DNA of 64,000 nt from Archivesica marissinica (Eukaryota > Mollusca > Bivalvia > Venerida > Vesicomyidae). Positions 32,913-44,190 of the stretch are shown in pieces; positions within the stretch are counted from its first letter, which is position 1; every line of letters begins with the position of its first letter. Where the stretch lies: NCBI GenBank assembly GCA_014843695.1, contig CM026386.1, forward strand, positions 11,411,814 to 11,475,813, read 5' to 3'. The translations under genes and the position numbers were made by a program. The notes under the pieces were generated by a model. That model saw only the letters and a program-made list of their open reading frames with translations. It did not search any database and was not told where the DNA came from.

Positions 32913-33425
32913 TATGCAACATTGCTGACATACTTTCGTGAGTAAAAACATCTGTGAATCTGAAACTGAGAATGGGTTAACCAATAACAACCAGTCTAAC
33001 AACTACAAATAATTTGTTTAGCCAACAACAACTGTTCTAACAACTAGGAACTGTTTGCTTAGCCAATGAGAAACCAGGTAACAAACACAGGTACCCAATA
33101 CTCACCAAGATATTCATCTGCAGTTAAACCCTTTCCTAGGGACAGCAAGCAGAGAATTAAGAGAAAGTTGGAAGATTAGTATTATAAGAAACACCATTTA
33201 AAGTGACACTTGTTACATCCGATATGAGATGGGTGAGTGGCCTTTGATTGTTCAGCTACAGTGACTTCGGACATGTTGACCGTTATATACGCGAGCATAT
33301 GCGAGTACTTTGAAACAGGATTACATGGAATACACTTATATCACTCATACAAAAACTTACAGGAAGTAGGTGCATCATAACAGTAACAATGTCACTTTCT
33401 CAATATTACATAAAGGGGAATAAAT
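32913..33425. other. Non-coding spacer
   Basis: Small imperfect repeats (AACAACTA-type) lie near 32985-33050. No gene is seen. Confidence 0.4.
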
Positions 33426-34576
33426 GTTTGTCTCACTTAAATGGATTACTATACATATACCATGTGTCGCTTTAATGGATTACATATACCATGTGTCACT
33501 TTAATGGACTACATAATTATACCAAGTGTCACTTTAATGGACTATATACCATGTGTCACTTTAATGTATTACATATACCATGTGTCACTTTAATGGACTA
33601 CATAATTATACCAAGTGTCACTTTAATGGATTACATATACCATGTGTTACGTTAATGGATTACATATACCATGTGTTATATTAATGGATTACATATACGA
33701 TGTGTCACTTTAATGGTATACATATACCAAATGTCACTTTAATAGTTTACATACACCAAATGTCACTTTAATGGATTATATATACCATGTGTCACTTTAA
33801 TGGATTATATATACCATGTGTCACTCTAATGTATTACATATACCATGTGTTACGTTAATGGATTACATACACCAAATGTCACTTTAATGGATTACATACA
33901 CCATGTGTCACTCTAATGTATTACATATACCATGTGTTACGTTAATGGATTACATATACCAAATGTCACTTTAATGGATTACATACACCATGTGTCACTT
34001 TAATGGTTTACATATACCAAATGTCACTTTAATGGTTTACATACACCAAATGTCACGTTAATGGTTTACATATACCAAATGTCACTTTAATGGTTTACAT
34101 ACACCAAATGTCACTTTAATGGATTACATATACCAAATGTCACTTTAATTGTTTGCATACACCAAATGTCACTTTAATGGATTACATATACCAAATGTCA
34201 CTTTAATGGATTACATATACCAAATGTCACTTTAATGGATTACATATACCAAATGTCACTTTAATGGATTACATATACCAAATGTCACTTTAATGGATTA
34301 CATACACCAAGTGTCACTTTAATGGATTACATATACCAAATGTCACTTTAATGGATTACATATACCAAATGTCACTTTAATGGATTACATATACCAAATG
34401 TCACTTTAATGGATTACATACACCAAATGTCACTTTAATGAACTACATATACCAAATGTCACATTAATGGATTATATACACCAAGTGTCACTTTAATGGA
34501 TTACATATACCAAATGTCACTTTAATGAACTACATATACCAAATGTCACTTTAATGGTTTACATATACCAAATACA
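33426..34576. repeat. 29-bp minisatellite, about 39 units
   Basis: The unit core is TCACTTTAATGGATTACATA followed by TACCAAATG. The left third is dominated by CATGTG variants and the right two thirds by CAAATG, so variants are spatially ordered. Confidence 0.95.
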
Positions 34577-34789
34577 CAATGCACAAACATTACTGGAACT
34601 ATCCCAGCATTGTTGTACACATTGTCACAAACATTTTAGCATTATTCATTGTATGACAAGTTGAACTGGAAATCTCTCCTGTTGGTCATCACTATACTGG
34701 ATATAATTCCAGAAACAAAAGAGTGAAAGATAAAGAGAAGCTGATCAAACACTGAAATAATACATTTCTCAGAAAATATACACTGTCAG

Positions 34790-35262
34790 CAGGGCCCATT
34801 CTAGGGAGAAAGTGAGAAAAATGTTATTTAATAAATGTCAACAAAATAAGCTTAAAAGACACAATATGGCCATTAAATAATGTTCTATGTTATATTTCGG
34901 GTTTTACGCCTGCATCAGCACCATTTTGGGCTATATCACCGGCGGACAGTTTACCTAACAACACCTTTCTTGGGCAGGCTCCAGTGGTTAACCAGTACTT
35001 GGGTGCACCAACCTCCGTAAGAAACTGGCAACTTTTTCATATAAATGAGACACGGTCTGAGCGGGGCTCGAACCCGTGACTATCAGTGATCAGTTACAGT
35101 GGTATACAAGTCAGTGACCGTAACCACTCGACCACGTAGGCGGACACCATTAAATACAACATTTGAATAGATGGAGTGCTTTATAATGGGCCAGTGTATC
35201 TTACTGGATATTTTTTTAAAGGGAGAAGTGGGGACCCCAGGGAGCGAAGGTAGGAGCCCTGC
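34790..35262. mobile_element. MITE family Y interrupted by SINE D
   Basis: The ends are CAGGGCCCATTCTAG and GGAGCCCTGC, with GTCAG direct repeats at 34785-34789 and 35263-35267. SINE D at ~34899-35146 is nested in it. Confidence 0.8.
34899..35146 (-). mobile_element. SINE D nested in MITE Y
   Basis: On minus the head has A box TGGTCGAGTGG and B box GGTTCGAGCCC. The body follows, ending at CCCGAAATATAAC. A 10-bp target duplication, CCATTAAATA, flanks it, and the uninterrupted sequence is visible in the MITE copy at 41627. Confidence 0.9.
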
Positions 35263-35346
35263 GTCAGTGATAGGTCCAAGAAAATAGTAAGAAGCAGATA
35301 TGTACAGAATTGTTAACATATTCAGTCTGTTTGTGTGTGTTTTGCA

Positions 35347-35618
35347 TTTATTTATCGTCGCTACTGGTTGCCCATATGAGCGACGCCTCCTGAAGAGATT
35401 AGTCATTTTAGATTTTTGGAGGATAGTGCAATGATACAGACAGAGACACATTCCAGAATCTCCTCTGGTTCTTTTACGTGTTAAGCATCGACACGAGACC
35501 TCGGTTTAAAGTCCCATCTGAAAGACTGTTAATTTTATTAGGGTCAGACGGGGGATCGAACCTGCAATCCCTGGATTACCAGTCCAGCGTGTTACCACTG
35601 GACTACAGATCCGTCTGT
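35347..35618 (-). mobile_element. tRNA-derived SINE, family C
   Basis: On minus the head reads GATCTGTAGTCCAGTGGTAA, then TGGACTGGTAATCCAGG (an intact anticodon-arm fold), then B box GGTTCGATCCC. A ~190-bp body ends in CGACGATAAATAAA. A second copy lies at 40721-40999. Confidence 0.85.
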
Positions 35619-36484
35619 ATGATATTAATTGTATCAAGATAACCCCTTTTAAACTGGGGCTACATAATGATGACTTATCCAAGGTCTATTTATGAAGCAT
35701 TGAAACTATATTTTCTAATGTGTAAATATTTACACTGTTTATACATTTGATGAATATATATCCCCATGTTTGTATCTATTTTTGCATAAATTTCGTAACT
35801 AATATGCAGCTGATATGAGCACCAAAAATTACGGGACATTCGTTAGGAAGAATTTCTTTGATATTAAAGGCGTGTTTTAATGTGATAAATAATTTCCATT
35901 TACATAATTATGTTAAAGACCAAAATCTGTAATAATTTGTGTCTAATAAAATTGTTTCTTTTTTGTTAAATATACTTGATATTGTACGATATTCTGCTTA
36001 AATATAATGTTCATCCTCTGTTACTAATACAATGAACACACTTGAATATGTAACTAACAAGTCAGGTGATGTAAATAAATATAATATATATTATGTATTA
36101 CCGGTATATGATTATGTACTATGTACACGTCTGATAATAAAATGTTGTTCTGTTCTTAAAAGTTTATGCTGTTCCAAAGATGATCTAATTATACGGCCTG
36201 GCACACGGTAAAGTTGAAATCTGGTCTAAATACATTTTAAGTACTAAGTGTGATATTTTTTTTTAGTGTCATTGAAACCAACATTGAATGTAAATATAAA
36301 TAATGAATCGTGGGACACGCTAACATTAAACACAGCCAATGTAGTTCATACCCCTATGGACACTATTCATTACTTAAGATAAACTGATTATTAGACGGAT
36401 GCCGATTTATCCTTAAACATCAACCTAATCTTAACTTGAAACTCCGTACTAAATGTCCGTAAACCATCACAATGTAAACCAGCC
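35619..36484. other. AT-rich non-coding region
   Basis: No gene or repeat is recognised over about 860 bp. Confidence 0.4.
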
Positions 36485-36600
36485 GGAGTTTATAAAACTT
36501 TTCTCAATCGATTGGTCGAGTATGAGATTTGCTCCTTGCTCAACCAATCAGAAATCTGAGTTTGAGATTAGAGGAGTCTGACAACCTGCAGGCCAGACTG
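36485..36600. mobile_element. Short foldback relative of 6725-7232
   Basis: This shares TTTATAAAACTTTTCTCAA, GATTGGTCGA and CCAATCAGAAA in the same order, but its outer ends are degraded. Confidence 0.5.
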
Positions 36601-36653
36601 CTGTAATCATACAAGACATGCATCTACCTGCGGGTAAAATAATTGCTTTGCCG

Positions 36654-36890
36654 TAACCCGTAACCTGCCAATCACGACTAATGTCGCTTTTGCAAACAGT
36701 ATAGAGCCAGATCAGAGTGTGCCATCTGATCATGCTCTACGCTGTTTGCTATTTGGATAGTTGAGCTAAAACATATGTCTGAATTATAGAATATCAAACA
36801 ACATAGATCCTGATCAGACGCGGCGTTACGAAGTGGCTGATTTGGATCTTTGTTGTATGCACATTCTGTCCAATTTATGTGACAGGTTAA
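36654..36890. mobile_element. Double-hairpin MITE
   Basis: The left end is TAACCCGTAACCTGCC and the right end is a decayed GTGACAGGTTAA. Both hairpins are present with point changes. Confidence 0.75.
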
Positions 36891-38027
36891 GTGTGTAATC
36901 ACAGCAATTTACACAGACTATCAAATATGGCCATTTCATATACTCCATACTCCATAGTCAATACATGTAAAGTATTAAAACCCCTTTCTACTTAACGGCC
37001 CCTAAACAAGAAAATAATCATCAACATAATGCTATATATATAGGGCAAGCAACTCAAGACAGAAATGATGGCAATAATGCAACATTGATTATATCTGTGA
37101 GATGACAGGTGCCTTTCATCTCTAAACATTACTGAATTATACAGGTGGCACACCCCACCCTCGTTACAACCACACGCAGGCATTCATGTACAACTTGGCC
37201 CTTCTGCTAGCCAGAATGGTTACATTCCATTCTTCTAAGAATTCAACCCCTTTAAAGCAGTAAGGGCTGTAAAGGTGTAAATTTGGAAACATTCCTGCTA
37301 ATACAGGATGCACACCACTGTATTTTCTCCTTCGTGCTATAGTAAATCGATGAACTGTCACAGTCAAATTCTCAGTTCCAAACAAGAATCAACCTTTACC
37401 GCATGCAGTTCTGTAAACTACAGGGCTGCTGCTTGCTGTTAGACACAACTAAGTCATGGCATCACCATCAAAGTTTTTCACAATTTTCAAATGTAAACAA
37501 ACACCGGTTGAAAATGGAATGCGTAGGGATCCTAGCTGTCATGTAGGGCTGTTTACTCATCAATGCTCTGGAGCAAGTAGTACTGAAATAAATTCACAAA
37601 AAGTCTTCTTCAAATGAACACAAATGCCACAGATGCACCACAAACACAATAAGAAATGCAAACAGTCTCTGGTTCTACAGTAAAACATCATCAAATTATG
37701 GTCTGCTTGTTTGCAAAAACTACTTTCAATTTCCCAGTGGGGTCACACCTACAGTACGGTTTAATAGCATTAAACAAACTCAATGAAAGATAAAGAACCC
37801 AATGATGTCTAACATGAAACCAAAGGTTGGAATAGACCTCTCTCTATATATTGACGGCAAACAAATGGATAATGATACAGGTGGTCTGCTTTCCCTTGCA
37901 TTAGAACATACTATGCATCAACCATGCTAGTGGAGAAATGGCAAATGAGACGGGAGGAACCTTCAGGCACACCCTATACAACCCGATATAATACATTGTC
38001 TTTACAGTGAAAAGTTACTACATGTAC
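36891..38027. other. Non-coding region
   Basis: Only scattered short open frames with no domain or splice support; I see nothing else. Confidence 0.4.
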
Positions 38028-38367
38028 AATAAAACTAGGGATGGCAACGAATAGTCAACTATTCGAATATTCGCTCGAACGTCCGAATATCCGAACGCTA
38101 TTCAAGTATTCGGAAAAAAATATAATATTTGCAAAAATGATATAAACTGTCATAAATCCGATACATTGCTTTCTTTTACAATTTGAAGCCATCATAAAAC
38201 CTTCCAATACAAAAGAAATTGCCCCAGGATGTTTGAATAAACAATGTTGTGGTTGCATCCATGGCAAGTGTTAATTGACACTCTGCCATGTAATTGGATA
38301 ATTACAGTAGGTGCTGAGGTGTTTAATTACGATGTCAAAACCGTTTAGACGAGAAAATTCCCTTTGA

Positions 38368-39035
38368 GCCAGTCGATCTCCTCACGACGTGCACGTCGTG
38401 ACCGGTGCACATCCCGCAGCAGCAGCGTAGGATACTGGGATCTTCTGGTCGTCAATCTTGCGAAGGGGGAATCTCTCCAAGTATGTGGATCCACGGCTAT
38501 GGCACATCAGGACAGATCTGCCATCTCTTCCAGATGGTGTTTGAGGTGAACACTGGTTTTTCGATCTTTCGTTTAGAAGAGATGGCGGACCTGAGGGAGC
38601 GGCAACGGTCGTGGATCCACGCTCCCCCGATCTATACTGAATCTAGACTCGCTTGCGACAATCGACAACCAGATGTCTAACTGTCAGATCCGTATAAATG
38701 CTGCTGCGGGGTGACCAACAGTGAGGAGGGTGGCCCTACAAAGGATCACATACAGACCAGGCCTTGTCACCCTGGCACGGAAAGAAGTAGCCACCAGAGG
38801 ATGTCTACATAAGCCTCATAGAAGAAGAATCGTCAAGAGAATACCGAAATAATCACCATAGAAGAATAGGAATAATCATCGTAGAGGATGGACATAATCA
38901 TCGTAGAACACATAATCATCATTGAATAACCAGCACAGAAGAACGAATCACCTTAGGATCTAAACAACTTAGAGAATACAGTCGCCCAAATGCATTTATG
39001 CGGTGGCGACTTTAAATAAAACGAACATTATCATC
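38368..39035 (+). mobile_element. 668-bp retroposon of unknown family inside the hAT-like element
   Basis: A perfect 12-bp target duplication, AATTCCCTTTGA (38356-38367 and 39036-39047), marks the insertion. The element is GC-richer than its surroundings, and its 3' end reads TTTAAATAAAACGAAC, then ATTATCATC. An 18-bp perfect palindrome, CACGACGTGCACGTCGTG, is at 38383-38400. A 91-codon frame (38405-38680) has no recognised domain. It could be a 5'-truncated LINE, a SINE-like unit or a retrocopy. Confidence 0.7.
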
Positions 39036-39603
39036 AATTCCCTTTGAAATATTACGGACAAGCTGCAACATCCACCCCATGTTTCTAAAAAATTATAATT
39101 AACTGCTCAATATTACCCAAAAGTACTATATAAAATACGATCTTTATGTTGTCCGCAAAAAAATGCCGCCCACTCAGTCATACGTTTGGTTTAAACATAT
39201 TTATTCGATAATAATGTACATTACATATACATTGTATACAAAACGAAAATGGATTAAATCGGAAGCTTAAAGCTTATTGAGATTTTCTCCATAATCATAG
39301 TCATACGTTTGGAAAGACTACAATCGCGCAGGGAATAAGAAAACTGCTAGGTGCAAATTGGATTTAACAGATTCGGGTACAAGTTCAATCTGATTAATCA
39401 TTTGAAAAACAAACACACTTCAACGGAAAGCAGTTCAAGTGACATCGGCTTCATTTGTGAAAACGCAATAAATGTACAGTGGCCGATAACAATAACTGAA
39501 TGAATCGTCGTCATATTTGCATGGCCTTACAGGAGGAAGATGACGTTTAGTAATTTAAAAGTATCTTAATTTGGCACTTCTTATAAGAGTTTGAGTGATT
39601 TTG

Positions 39604-39862
39604 GGCTGTCCGATTAGCGTGCTCGCTTCTCACCAATGCGACCCGGGTTCGATCCTCGGACAGGGAAGTATGTGAGATGGTACGATGGTCGCCAGATCGG
39701 ACAGGTGTGTTTTCTCCGGGTACTCCGGTTTCCTCCCACATGAATGACCACATATACGCTTTCATCCGAGCCAACAAGAGTGATTAATATAAGTTGTTAA
39801 AACTTGCTTCGTAATCGTTGTAAAATAAATAAAGCATATAATAAAAAAAAAAGGAAAAAAAA
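39604..39862 (+). mobile_element. SINE B, A-box deletion form, nested in the hAT-like element
   Basis: The head CTGTCCGATTAGCGTGCTCG lacks the same ~11 bp as the copy at 2514. The tail ends in A-rich sequence. A 9-bp duplication, GTGATTTTG, flanks it (39595-39603 and 39863-39871). Confidence 0.92.
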
Positions 39863-39952
39863 GTGATTTTGAGTTTTTAATTGAATTATACCGAATATTC
39901 GAATACCTAACTGACCGAATATTCGCTATTCGTTGCCATCCATAAATAAAAC

Positions 39953-40256
39953 ACAAAACACATTTAGCATAGTGAAATTTGTTGAATCGGGTTGCAAACG
40001 GTGTGTCTGAACGTACTTGGTAGATGGTATATTAACGGTATGGTAGAGATAATATAATTTACGGTACATATCATAACATTCCTGTAAACACCTACCATGT
40101 CCCTCATCTGCTATCGGGGAGTCTGACAAGTGTATATACATGAATACATTGTTAACATAAAACTACAAGAGCAGAAAATATTCTTAGGCTTGTTTACCAC
40201 TAAATCCACGACTTATTCTGCCAACAGTTATTTTATTTATAAATATTTGTTTATTC
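39953..40256. other. Non-coding spacer
   Basis: I see nothing recognisable. Confidence 0.4.
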
Positions 40257-40536
40257 GGGTTTTACGCTTGCATCAGCACCATTTTGGGCTATATCGCCAG
40301 GGGGCAGTTTACCTAACAACACCTTTCCTGGGCAGGCTCCAGCGGTTAACCAGTACTTATAAGTACTAATAATGCCTTTCCTGGGCAGGCTCCAGCGGTT
40401 AACCAGTACTTCGTGCACCAACCTCCGTAAGAAACTGCCAATTTTTTCATATAAATGAGACACGGTCTGAGCGGGGCTCGAACCCGTGATAGGTTATAGT
40501 GGTATACAAATCAGCGACCGTAACCACTCAACATTA
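40257..40536 (-). mobile_element. SINE D with an internal partial duplication
   Basis: About 37 bp of the body (CTTTCCTGGGCAGGCTCCAG to AACCAGTACTT) occurs twice, separated by ATAAGTACTAATAATGC. The head is intact (GGTTCGAGCCC on minus). Confidence 0.88.
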
Positions 40537-40720
40537 TAATATAGCATTAGTTAAATACATGTATATAATAAACCCTGTCACCATACCTGACCCCTTCAGG
40601 CTTTTATAGACTGACAAAAAGCTTTAAGTGACTTGTAAAGAAAATGTACTATCATCTATCCTGTGTTTGCGGTCATCTCTATAAAGCTTTACGCTTTCGA
40701 TTAAATCCATTTTTATTACG

Positions 40721-40999
40721 TTTATTTATCGTCGCTACCGGTTACCCATATGAGCGAAGCCTCCTGAAGAGATTGGTCATTTTAGATTTTTGGAGGATAG
40801 TGCAATGATACAGACAGAGACCCATTCCAGAGTCTCCTCTGGTTCTTTTACATACACAGTGTACAGCACCGACACGAGACCTTGGTTTAAAGTCCCATCT
40901 GAAAGACTGTTTATTTTATAAGGGTCAGATGGGGGCTCAAACCTGCGATCCCTGGATTACCAGTCCAGCGTGTTACCACTGAACTACAGATCCATCTGT
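40721..40999 (-). mobile_element. SINE C, second copy
   Basis: Same structure as 35347-35618. The head has point changes (GTTTGAGCCCC on minus in place of GTTCGATCCC). The 29-bp array starts 9 bp beyond its head. Confidence 0.85.
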
Positions 41000-41007
41000 T
41001 TTCATTA

Positions 41008-41437
41008 TGTATACAATAGATATGTACTGTACATTCTGTATACAATAGATATGTACTGTACATTCTGTATACAATAGATATGTACTGTACATTCTGTATA
41101 CAATAGATATGTACTGTACATTCTGTATACAATAGATATGTACTGTACATTCTGTATACAATAGATATGTACTGTACATTCTGTATACAATAATATGTAC
41201 TGTACATTCTGTATACAATAGATATGTACTGTACATTCTGTATACAATAGATATGTACTGTACATTCTGTATACAATAGATATGTACTGTACATTCTGTA
41301 TACAATAGATATGTACTGTACATTCTGTATACAATAGATATGTACTGTACATTCTGTATACAATAGATATGTACTGTACATTCTGTATACAATAGATATG
41401 TACTGTACATTCTGTATACAATAGATATGTACTGTAC
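41008..41437. repeat. 29-bp minisatellite with palindromic units, about 15 copies
   Basis: The unit reads TACAATAGATATGTACTGTA followed by CATTCTGTA. It contains TGTATACA and the near-palindrome ATGTACTGTACAT. Units are nearly identical (one lacks GA near 41193), which indicates recent expansion. All three minus frames are open. Confidence 0.95.
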
Positions 41438-41621
41438 ATCATGAATAAATAAATATGTTTAAACCAACAAGTAACTCATAAGATTCCCTAAGTTCACGTG
41501 AATCCTTGTCTCTACTATCTCACAGTCATGATGGTGGATCCGGTCAGATACGATACCTTGCGTGTAAGTATCATAAATTGGAATGGCTTGTTTGGCATCA
41601 GGGCCAAAGTTAATTTTGCAC
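41438..41621. other. Non-coding spacer
   Basis: I see nothing recognisable. Confidence 0.4.
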
Positions 41622-41626
41622 ACACT

Positions 41627-41900
41627 CGGGGTTCATTCTAGATCAGAATTTTTGGGAGAAGTGAGAAAGCGCGTGATCGCTTCCTTAAATGGTGTTCTTT
41701 AATATACTTCTGCAAAATAGGGTTAAATGCACAGTACAACCATTAAATACAACATTTGAATAGAATGAGTGCTTTATAATGGGCCAGTGTATCTTACTAG
41801 ACAACATTTTGTTTGAAAATCGTAAAAACCAACAAAATTTATTTAGGGAGAAGTGGGGCCCCCAGAGGGCAAAGTCAGGGTCCCTCTAAACTGATCCCGG
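41627..41900. mobile_element. MITE family Y, 274 bp
   Basis: The left end is CGGGGTTCATTCTAG and the right end CTAAACTGATCCCGG, with ACACT direct repeats at 41622-41626 and 41901-41905. It preserves the site into which SINE D inserted in the 34790 copy. Confidence 0.8.
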
Positions 41901-41905
41901 ACACT

Positions 41906-42263
41906 ACAAACCAGATTCCTTAATATGTTTGTTAATTGTTCAACAGCAGCATCTATTAAGTAGCCACCTGTGCTAAACAGCCACCCGTCATCATTAACTA
42001 GTATGGCTGCTTAAAACATCATGTATAGAGTGATAATATATTTAGTAGGAGTTGTATACAAGATATACAGTCAAACATGGGCTAGACCATGCGGGTAACG
42101 GACAAAGTCTACCATTCCAAACTCCCCTGGGGCGATGAATAACGAAATCTGCTACAGGGCTACAGTTGGGACGGCGATTTTGGAGAAATAGTCTCTCTGA
42201 ATTACCTCCCTTCACCCTATTTACAACACAGGGTAAGTCTTTTCACATATAATATATAGACGG
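41906..42263. other. Non-coding spacer
   Basis: No gene is seen. Confidence 0.4.
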
Positions 42264-42475
42264 CTAGTTTATACTAACTTACTTTATCTCGATTGCGAAA
42301 CAAGTTCTTACAACTTATATTAATCACTCTCGAGACACTCTCATTCCTGATGGAATACATCGCCACGAGGGAGAGAGAAGAGGCAACGTGGAATTTAAAT
42401 ACGTTGCCTAAGAGCATAATGGTAATGGCTCAAGCGGGGCGCAAACTATGGGTCGTTCACACCTCACCTTCCACA
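42264..42475 (-). mobile_element. SINE A in the right arm of the inverted duplication
   Basis: Mirror image of 21835-22037. Confidence 0.85.
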
Positions 42476-43160
42476 TAGAGAAGACTCGGGCGAGTCAACA
42501 AACTTATTCAATGCATACCACAAACGTCTCTCTATTTTCAGTACCATTTATAAAACATATAAAACAACGTGTTCTAACTTCGCAGGGGTGGTCTTTTCCA
42601 ACAGGGTTGACTGTATTTCTTAGCAACAGATCTATGTAAGAGATGGTATATACCTGGACTGTGAGGGAGGGGTGGCTTCGTCATCCATCTGCTCTATCTC
42701 CAGGTTGATTTTGCGAGCCATACTGTACTCAGGCTTCTGCATCTGCTTCATACACTTGCGGATAAAACCTACATAATCTGTGAAAGGAAAACGGAAATTA
42801 TGACCTAGCAATCTATGGACAAAATATTCCAGATATTACATATCACGGGGCCGCAACTCTAGAGTTTGACATCCCTTATTTGAGCTAGAGCATAGGGTTT
42901 TTCATATACAGTCAAACCTGTGCTAGTGGTCACCTCCATTAAGGCGGAAGTGTTCTGCCCCCCCACGGAAGGCTCTCACGTAATGAGGCTTATATATAAA
43001 AAAGCAAATGGGTGGGGCTAAAAAGGGTGGCGCCCTGCCCTTCCGATCTAGAAAAATACCTGTACAATGTACACCATAATCTTCTCCCTATTTTGATTTG
43101 GTCTGGATTTGTAACAGTATTCAGCACATGTACTGCAACACACGTATGTTGATTTGGTCT
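42290..43160. repeat. Inverted duplication, right arm
   Basis: Reverse complement of about 21140-22015, including the SINE A, the 124-bp exon and one full 56-bp unit, beyond which the 56-bp unit is tandemly expanded. Confidence 0.9.
42654..42777 (-). CDS. 124-bp exon of an unrecognised gene
   Basis: The acceptor is TTTCCTTTCACAG and the donor AG|GTATAT. The frame is open throughout: DYVGFIRKCMKQMQKPEYSM, then ARKINLEIEQMDDEATPPSQ. It enters in phase 1, matching the exit phase of the start exon at 50129-50141 (MADE), so the joined N-terminus would begin MADEDYVGF. The segment is charged and helix-prone. I do not recognise the family. An inverted duplicate exon is at 21526-21649. Confidence 0.55.
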
Positions 43161-43735
43161 GGATTTGTAACAGTATTTAGCACCTGTACTGCAACACACG
43201 TATGTTGATTTGGTCTGGATTTGTAACAGTATTTAGCACCTGTACTGCAACACACGTATGTTGATTTGGTCTGGATTTGTAACAGTATTTAGCACCTGTA
43301 CTGCAACACACGTATGTTGATTTGGTCTGGATTTGTAACAGTATTTAGCACCTGTACTGCAACACACGTATGTTGATTTGGTCTGGATTTGTAACAGTAT
43401 TTAGCACATGTACTGCAACACACGTATGTTGATTTGGTCTGGATTTGTAACAATATTTAGCACCTGTACTGCAACACACGTATGTTGATTTGGTCTGGAT
43501 TTGTAACAGTATTTAGCACCTGTACTGCAACACACGTATGTTGATTTGGTCTGGATTTGTAACAGTATTTAGCACCTGTACTGCAACACACGTATGTTGA
43601 TTTGGTCTGGATTTGTAACAGTATTCAGCACCTGTACTGCAACACACGTATGTTGATTTGGTCTGGATTTGCAACAGTATTCAGCACCTGTACTGCAACA
43701 CACGTATGTTGATTTGGTCTGGATTTGTAACCAAT
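43093..43735. repeat. 56-bp minisatellite, about 11.5 units
   Basis: The unit contains TGTTGATTTGGTCTGGATTT, GTAACAGTATTTAGCACC and TGTACTGCAACACACGTA. The equivalent place in the left arm of the inverted duplication (21140-21200) has a single unit. Confidence 0.95.
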
Positions 43736-44005
43736 AACGCCAATATTTGTCGCAATTGGCGACCGATAACGGGAACCCTGGCTAAGGGAATCACAGAAAG
43801 TGGCGGCTTAACACAGGTGAAATATATAATAAATCAACATATTGATAATCTTGCTGCTTAATACAGGTTAGCTGCTTAATAGAGGTGACAACTAACACAG
43901 GTTTCACTCTATTGTCACAAGAATGGGTGTTCTGTTCAACTTCTGTAACCTTTTTCTATCCTACAGTACTTTCTAAACATGCACTAAGTCATTGACCTTG
44001 ACTTT
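43736..44005. other. Non-coding spacer
   Basis: It contains a CGCCAATATTTGTCGCAATTGGCG inverted pair near 43738. No gene is seen. Confidence 0.45.
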
Positions 44006-44149
44006 AAAACTTTATTTATTTTACAACGATTGCGAGTACCCGGAGAAAACCCATCTGTCCGATCCGGCGATCACTTTACCATCTCACATACTTCCCGGTT
44101 TGCATTGGTGAGAAGCGAGCGTGCTAACCACTACGCTAATCGGACAGCC
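44006..44149 (-). mobile_element. SINE B, internally deleted
   Basis: The complete head and A box are present on minus (GGCTGTCCGATTAGCGTAGT). The sequence between CCGGGTACTC and GCAATCGTTG is missing, fusing body to tail. Confidence 0.85.
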
Positions 44150-44190
44150 GTGACTTACTAACCTTGACTTACTGACAACAAAATAAACAG

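Larger units (their letters stand above)
38036..39944. mobile_element. hAT-like non-autonomous transposon, 1.9 kb
   Basis: Terminal inverted repeats TAGGGATGGCAACGAATAG and (inverted right end) TATGGATGGCAACGAATAG differ at one base. They are flanked by the 8-bp duplication AATAAAAC (38028-38035 and 39945-39952). An 8-bp duplication and a TAGGG end fit hAT. There is no transposase. The interior holds a 668-bp retroposon and a SINE B. Confidence 0.85.

Noticed and set aside
35540..35620. A tRNA gene on minus with an intact-looking anticodon arm
   Set aside because: The same head with the same ~190-bp body recurs at 40721-40999, so it is a SINE.
40911..41442. Three overlapping minus frames of 145-156 codons (MYSTYLLYTEC repeats)
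   Set aside because: The 29-bp array has no stop in any minus phase.
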